A stretch of DNA of 64,000 bases from NCBI RefSeq assembly GCF_022749195.1, contig NZ_CP094226.1, positions 770,001 through 834,000 of the forward strand. Direction: 5' to 3'. Under the pieces are notes generated by a model that saw only the letters and a list, made by a program, of their open reading frames with translations, was not told where the DNA came from and searched no databases. The stretch's first letter is position 1; every line of letters starts with the position of its first letter. This document shows, in pieces, positions 59,527 to 64,000 of the stretch. Made by a program: the position numbers and the translations under genes. Source of the stretch: Streptococcus oralis. Its GTDB lineage: Bacteria > Bacillota > Bacilli > Lactobacillales > Streptococcaceae.

Positions 59527-60225
59527 ATGAAAGAATTACAAACTGTACTAAAGAAGCGTTTTGCAATCGAATTTGCAGACAAAAACTTACTGGAAACGGC
59601 CTTTACTCATACGAGTTATGCCAATGAGCACCGCCTCTTAAAAATTTCACACAATGAGCGCTTGGAATTTTTAGGAGACGCTGTTCTGCAATTATTGATT
59701 TCAGAATATCTGTATAAAAAATATCCTAAGAAACCGGAGGGAGATTTGTCTAAACTCCGTGCTATGATTGTCCGTGAGGAGAGTTTGGCTGGTTTTGCGC
59801 GTGATTGCCAGTTTGATCAGTTTATCAAGCTAGGAAAAGGGGAAGAAAAGTCTGGTGGGCGCAATCGTGACACCATTCTTGGAGATGCCTTTGAAGCCTT
59901 TTTGGGAGCATTGCTTTTGGATAAGGATGTTGCTAGAGTAAAAGAGTTCATCTATCAGGTCATGATTCCCAAGGTTGAAGCAGGTGACTTTGAAATGATT
60001 AAGGATTACAAGACACACCTGCAAGAGCTGCTCCAGGTCAATGGAGATGTGGATATTCGCTACCAGGTGACCTCTGAGAAGGGGCCTGCCCATGATAAGG
60101 TTTTTGATGTAGAAGTTCTTGTTGAGGGCAAGAGTATCGGAAAAGGTCAAGGCCGTTCTAAAAAATTAGCAGAGCAAGAGGCCGCCAAAAATGCAGTTGA
60201 GAAAGGGCTGGATTCATGTATTTAA
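59527..60225 (+). CDS. rnc: Ribonuclease III
   Basis: RNase III cuts double-stranded RNA in rRNA maturation. The 232-aa protein has the signature [14 protein letters not shown] (residues 43-56, catalytic Asp51), a second acidic site in [14 protein letters not shown] and a C-terminal dsRNA-binding domain (about 155-228, [15 protein letters not shown]). AAGAGGTT precedes the ATG. It overlaps smc by 10 nt. Confidence 0.97.
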   Translation: MKELQTVLKKRFAIEFADKNLLETAFTHTSYANEHRLLKISHNERLEFLGDAVLQLLISEYLYKKYPKKPEGDLSKLRAMIVREESLAGFARDCQFDQFIKLGKGEEKSGGRNRDTILGDAFEAFLGALLLDKDVARVKEFIYQVMIPKVEAGDFEMIKDYKTHLQELLQVNGDVDIRYQVTSEKGPAHDKVFDVEVLVEGKSIGKGQGRSKKLAEQEAAKNAVEKGLDSCI

Positions 60226-63200
60226 AGGAAATTGAGATTCAGGGATTCAAGTCCTTTGCTGACAAGACCAAGGTCGTCTTTGATCAAGGTGTGACAGCTG
60301 TCGTTGGGCCCAATGGTTCTGGGAAGTCAAATATTACAGAAAGTCTGCGATGGGCTTTGGGGGAGTCTAGTGTCAAGAGCCTTCGTGGAGGCAAGATGCC
60401 CGACGTTATCTTTGCTGGAACTGAAAGCCGCAAACCACTCAATTATGCCTCTGTTGTCGTGACTTTGGACAATGAAGATGGCTTTATCAAGGATGCGGGG
60501 CAAATCATTAAGGTAGAACGTCATATCTATCGTAGTGGTGATAGCGAGTATCGAATTGATGGCAAGAAAGTTCGCTTGCGTGATGTGCACGACCTTTTCT
60601 TGGATACAGGTTTGGGAAGGGATTCCTTCTCCATCATTTCCCAAGGGAAGGTTGAGGAGATTTTTAATTCCAAGCCAGAGGAACGCCGTGCTATTTTTGA
60701 AGAAGCTGCTGGAGTTTTAAAATACAAGACTCGTCGAAAAGAAACAGAAAGCAAACTGCAACAAACTCAAGACAATCTCGACCGCTTAGAGGACATTATC
60801 TATGAGTTGGACAATCAAATCAAGCCCCTTGCAAAACAAGCCGAGAATGCTCGTAAGTTTCTCGACCTGGATGGTCAACGCAAGGCGATTTATTTGGATG
60901 TACTGGTTGCCCAAATCAAGGAAAACAAGGCTGAACTGGAGCTGACCGAGGAAGAACTAACTCAGGTTCAGGAACTTTTGACTAGCTATTACCAAAAGCG
61001 TGAAGAGTTAGAAGAGGAAAATCAAAGCCTTAAAAAGAAACGCCAAGATCTCCAGGCTGAAATGGCCAAGGATCAAGGAAGCTTGATGGATTTGACTAGT
61101 TTGATCAGTGACTTAGAGCGAAAACTAGCCTTGTCTAAACTGGAATCTGAGCAGGTAGCCCTCAATCAACAAGAAGCGCAAGCCCGTTTGGCGACTTTGG
61201 AAGATAAGAGAAAGGCGCTAAGTAAGGAAAAGGCTGAAAAAGAAGCTCACTTGAAACAGTTAGAGGAAAATCTAGCTGAAAATAACAAGAAACTCAATCA
61301 CCTAGAGGCTGAATTGCTAGCTTTTTCAGATGATCCTGACCAGATGATTGAGCTCTTGCGTGAACGTTTTGTGGCTCTTTTACAAGAAGAAGCGGATGTC
61401 TCAAACCAGTTGACCCGCATCGAGAATGAACTAGAGAACAGCCGTCAGTTATCTCAAAAACAAGCAGATCAACTTGAGAAACTGAAAGAACAACTGGCTA
61501 CAGCTAAAGAGAAGGCCAGTCAACAACAGGCTGAGCTTGAAACTGCCAAGGAACAGGTTCAGAAATTATTGGCGGACTACCAAGCTAGTGCCAAGGAGCA
61601 AGAGGAGCAGAAAGTTTCTTACCAAGCCCAGCAAAGCCAACTATTTGACCGTCTGGATAGTCTCAAAAACAAGCAGGCTAGAGCCCAGAGTTTAGAGAAT
61701 ATCCTTAGAAATCATAGCAACTTTTACGCGGGTGTTAAAAGTGTTCTCCAAGAAAAAGACCGCCTAGGTGGGATTATTGGTGCAGTTAGTGAGCATCTGA
61801 CTTTTGATGTTCATTATCAAACAGCTCTTGAGATTGCACTTGGAGCTAGCAGTCAGCATATCATCGTAGAAGATGAAAACGCGGCGACTAAGGCGATTGA
61901 TTTCCTAAAACGTAACAGAGCTGGTCGTGCGACCTTCCTTCCGTTGACGACAATCAAGGCTCGTACGATTTCTAGTCAGAATCAAGATGCTATTGCATCA
62001 AGTCCAGGCTTTCTTGGAATGGCAGATGAGTTGGTGTCGTTTGATAAGAGACTAGAAGCCATTTTCAAGAACTTGCTAGCTACGACAGCGATTTTTGATA
62101 CTGTAGAACATGCGCGTGCCGCAGCTCGCCAAGTTCGTTATCAGGTTCGCATGGTGACACTGGATGGGACAGAGTTGCGCACAGGTGGTTCCTACGCGGG
62201 TGGAGCCAATCGTCAAAACAACAGTATTTTCATCAAGCCAGAGCTGGAACAATTACAAAAAGAAATTGCTGAAGAAGAAGCTGACTTGCGGTCAGAAGAA
62301 GCGACTTTGAAGACCTTGCAAGATGAGATGGTAGTATTAACAGAAAGATTAGAAGCCATCAAATCTCAGGGTGAGCAAGCTCGTATTCAGGAGCAAGGCT
62401 TGTACCTTGCTTATCAACAAACCAATCAGCAGGTCGAAGAACTGGAAACGCTTTGGAAACTTCAAGAAGAGGAATTAAATCGCCTATCTGAAGGAGATTG
62501 GCAAGCGGACAAGGAAAAATGCCAAGAGCGCCTTGCTACTATCACCAGTGAAAAGCAAAATCTGGAAGCTGAGATTGAAGAGATTAAGTCTAACAAAAAC
62601 GCTATTCAAGAACGTTATCAAAACTTGCAGGAACAGATTTCTCAAGCGCGCTTGCTTAAGTCAGAACTGCAAGGACAAAAGCGGTACGAAGTGACTGATA
62701 TTGAACGCTTAGACAAGGAACTGGATAATCTGGATATCGAGCAAGAGGAAATCCAGCGCCTCCTCCAAGAAAAGGTTGATAATCTTGAGAAAGTGGATAC
62801 GGATTTGCTAAGTCAGCAGGAGGAAGAGGCCAAAACTCAGAAAACAAACCTCCAACAAGGTCTGATTCGCAAGCAGTTTGAGTTGGATGATATTGAAGGT
62901 CAGCTAGATGATATTGCCAGTCATTTGGACCAGGCTCGCCAGCAGAATGAAGAGTGGATTCGCAAGCAAACACGTGCTGAAGCTAAGAAGGAAAAGGTCA
63001 GCGAATGCCTGCGCTATCTACAAGCTCAATTAACTGACCAGTACCAGATCAGTTACACAGAGGCGCTAGAAATGGCTCATGAACTGGAAAATCTCAATCT
63101 GGCGGAGCAAGAGGTTAAGGATTTAGAGAAGGCTATTCGCTCACTAGGCCCTGTCAACTTGGACGCTATAGACCAGTACGAAGAAGTTCACAACCGTCTA

Positions 63201-63755
63201 GATTTCCTCAATAGCCAACGAGATGATATTCTGTCTGCAAAAAACCTACTCCTTGAGACCATCACAGAGATGAATGATGAGGTTAAGGAACGCTTTAAAT
63301 CAACCTTTGAGGCGATTCGTGAGTCCTTTAAAGTGACCTTTAGACAGATGTTTGGTGGAGGTCAGGCAGATTTGATATTAACTGAGGGCGATCTTTTAAC
63401 TGCTGGTGTGGAGATTTCTGTTCAACCACCAGGTAAGAAAATCCAATCTCTCAACCTCATGAGTGGTGGTGAAAAAGCCCTATCTGCTCTGGCTCTGCTC
63501 TTCTCAATCATCCGAGTTAAGACTATTCCTTTCGTCATCTTGGACGAGGTAGAGGCGGCACTAGACGAAGCCAATGTTAAACGCTTTGGGGATTACCTCA
63601 ATCGTTTTGACAAGGATAGTCAGTTTATCGTCGTGACCCACCGTAAGGGAACGATGGCGGCAGCGGATTCTATCTATGGAGTTACCATGCAAGAATCAGG
63701 TGTATCTAAAATTGTTTCGGTTAAATTAAAAGATTTGGAAGAAACAATAGACTAG
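60216..63755 (+). CDS. smc: Chromosome segregation protein SMC
   Basis: SMC dimers organise and help segregate the chromosome with ScpA and ScpB. The 1179-aa protein has Walker A GPNGSGKS at 31-38, two long coiled coils (about 170-490 and 670-1000), the hinge around 510-640 ([30 protein letters not shown]), signature [16 protein letters not shown] and Walker [17 protein letters not shown]. The start lies within the end of rnc, so the pair is translationally coupled. Confidence 0.98.
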   Translation: MYLKEIEIQGFKSFADKTKVVFDQGVTAVVGPNGSGKSNITESLRWALGESSVKSLRGGKMPDVIFAGTESRKPLNYASVVVTLDNEDGFIKDAGQIIKVERHIYRSGDSEYRIDGKKVRLRDVHDLFLDTGLGRDSFSIISQGKVEEIFNSKPEERRAIFEEAAGVLKYKTRRKETESKLQQTQDNLDRLEDIIYELDNQIKPLAKQAENARKFLDLDGQRKAIYLDVLVAQIKENKAELELTEEELTQVQELLTSYYQKREELEEENQSLKKKRQDLQAEMAKDQGSLMDLTSLISDLERKLALSKLESEQVALNQQEAQARLATLEDKRKALSKEKAEKEAHLKQLEENLAENNKKLNHLEAELLAFSDDPDQMIELLRERFVALLQEEADVSNQLTRIENELENSRQLSQKQADQLEKLKEQLATAKEKASQQQAELETAKEQVQKLLADYQASAKEQEEQKVSYQAQQSQLFDRLDSLKNKQARAQSLENILRNHSNFYAGVKSVLQEKDRLGGIIGAVSEHLTFDVHYQTALEIALGASSQHIIVEDENAATKAIDFLKRNRAGRATFLPLTTIKARTISSQNQDAIASSPGFLGMADELVSFDKRLEAIFKNLLATTAIFDTVEHARAAARQVRYQVRMVTLDGTELRTGGSYAGGANRQNNSIFIKPELEQLQKEIAEEEADLRSEEATLKTLQDEMVVLTERLEAIKSQGEQARIQEQGLYLAYQQTNQQVEELETLWKLQEEELNRLSEGDWQADKEKCQERLATITSEKQNLEAEIEEIKSNKNAIQERYQNLQEQISQARLLKSELQGQKRYEVTDIERLDKELDNLDIEQEEIQRLLQEKVDNLEKVDTDLLSQQEEEAKTQKTNLQQGLIRKQFELDDIEGQLDDIASHLDQARQQNEEWIRKQTRAEAKKEKVSECLRYLQAQLTDQYQISYTEALEMAHELENLNLAEQEVKDLEKAIRSLGPVNLDAIDQYEEVHNRLDFLNSQRDDILSAKNLLLETITEMNDEVKERFKSTFEAIRESFKVTFRQMFGGGQADLILTEGDLLTAGVEISVQPPGKKIQSLNLMSGGEKALSALALLFSIIRVKTIPFVILDEVEAALDEANVKRFGDYLNRFDKDSQFIVVTHRKGTMAAADSIYGVTMQESGVSKIVSVKLKDLEETID

Positions 63756-63765
63756 TTACCAAATG

Positions 63766-63794
63766 ATAGCATCTCTTAGGAGGTGCTATTTTTT
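63766..63794 (+). terminator. Terminator after smc
   Basis: ATAGCATCTC pairs with GAGGTGCTAT (one wobble) around TTAG, followed by T6. Confidence 0.9.
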
Positions 63795-63883
63795 AAAACT
63801 AAAGTGCTAAATCTTCTCTTAAGGTCAGTTCAGGCGCAAAAAACGACATTTGGGATTTCCTCTTAGCGAAAAGACTTTCTCTA

Positions 63884-63892
63884 TGATATAAT
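63884..63892 (+). promoter_or_regulatory. Extended -10 promoter of ribF, leaderless type
   Basis: TGATATAATAGTTTCATG ends at the ribF start; 12 nt separate the first T of TATAAT from the A of ATG. No Shine-Dalgarno. Confidence 0.6.
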
Positions 63893-63898
63893 AGTTTC

Positions 63899-64000
63899 AT
63901 GATTACAACAGTACCTATTAAGAACGAAAAAGATATTGCAGTACCAGGGAAAACAGTCCTTGTACTAGGTTATTTTGATGGCATCCACAAGGGACATCAG
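63899..64000 (+). CDS. ribF: Riboflavin kinase / FAD synthetase RibF (N-terminal part, cut by window edge)
   Basis: The first 34 residues are visible, including LVLGYFDGIHKGHQ, the HxGH-type nucleotidyltransferase motif of the FAD synthetase domain. The bifunctional enzyme makes FMN and FAD from riboflavin. The remainder lies beyond base 64000. Its predicted mRNA is leaderless. Confidence 0.88.
   Translation, partial: MITTVPIKNEKDIAVPGKTVLVLGYFDGIHKGHQ

Overview
This 64 kb window is chromosomal DNA from a low-GC Gram-positive of the genus Streptococcus, mitis group. It is most like S. mitis or S. oralis. ParE, ParC, GyrA, DprA, TopA, the Suf proteins and sortase A match what I know of pneumococcal and viridans proteins almost residue for residue. 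ParC carries Gly52 and Asp91, where I recall Ser and Asn in pneumococcus. An aminoglycoside-adenylyltransferase-like gene lies between parE and parC, an arrangement known from viridans streptococci. Nearly all genes are on the plus strand; plsY, a YitT-family gene and ldh are the exceptions. No IS element, transposase, integrase or CRISPR array was seen.

Layout. 1-9.2 kb: plsY (partial), parE, a lipoprotein gene, a truncated diverged second parE tail, a membrane protein, the ant-like gene, parC, ilvE, a DUF2969 gene, then tRNA-Tyr and tRNA-Gln. 9.2-19.1 kb: rpsA, an fRMsr-type GAF protein, dnaX, a small membrane protein, the sufCDSUB operon, and an unrecognised gene followed by a decayed copy of the sufB tail. 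19.1-31.9 kb: an amino acid permease, YitT, DegV, HU, ldh, gyrA, srtA, a formate/nitrite-type channel, metY, a DUF2130 protein and an alpha/beta hydrolase. 31.9-41.7 kb: truB, udk, the xseA-xseB-ispA-tlyA-argR-recN-phosphoesterase run, and lepA. 41.8-47.5 kb: a lipoprotein gene, competence gene dprA behind a ComX box, topA, a DUF454 protein, cutC and an MmcQ/YjbR protein. 47.5-53.5 kb: the leuABCD operon with a CodY box, a leader peptide and an attenuator, carrying a DUF1294 gene between leuB and leuC, then a Sua5/YciO-like gene. 53.5-58.1 kb: a McrBC-type restriction locus. 58.1-64 kb: guaC, tRNA-Arg, rnc, smc and the start of ribF.

Main points of interest. (1) The mcrB gene is split inside its N-terminal domain by about 1.25 kb, bounded by an 11-bp near-repeat, that carries an unrecognised 296-aa ORF and a 44-aa single-helix membrane ORF. 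The AAA+ part of McrB keeps its own internal start with a strong ribosome binding site, and mcrC is intact. (2) Two core genes, parE and sufB, are each followed by an accessory gene and then by a diverged remnant of their own 3' end, a likely trace of gene acquisition by recombination at core-gene tails. (3) Five genes or leader ORFs (plsY, the fRMsr gene, the 64-aa DUF3272-like gene, a mini-ORF before xseA, and ribF) have an extended -10 box 12-13 nt before the ATG and no Shine-Dalgarno, so they are predicted to be leaderless. (4) Several control sites are legible: CodY boxes at ilvE and leuA, a leucine attenuator, a ComX box at dprA, catabolite (cre-like) sites at ldh and the formate channel, and paired GACTAGTC palindromes at metY.
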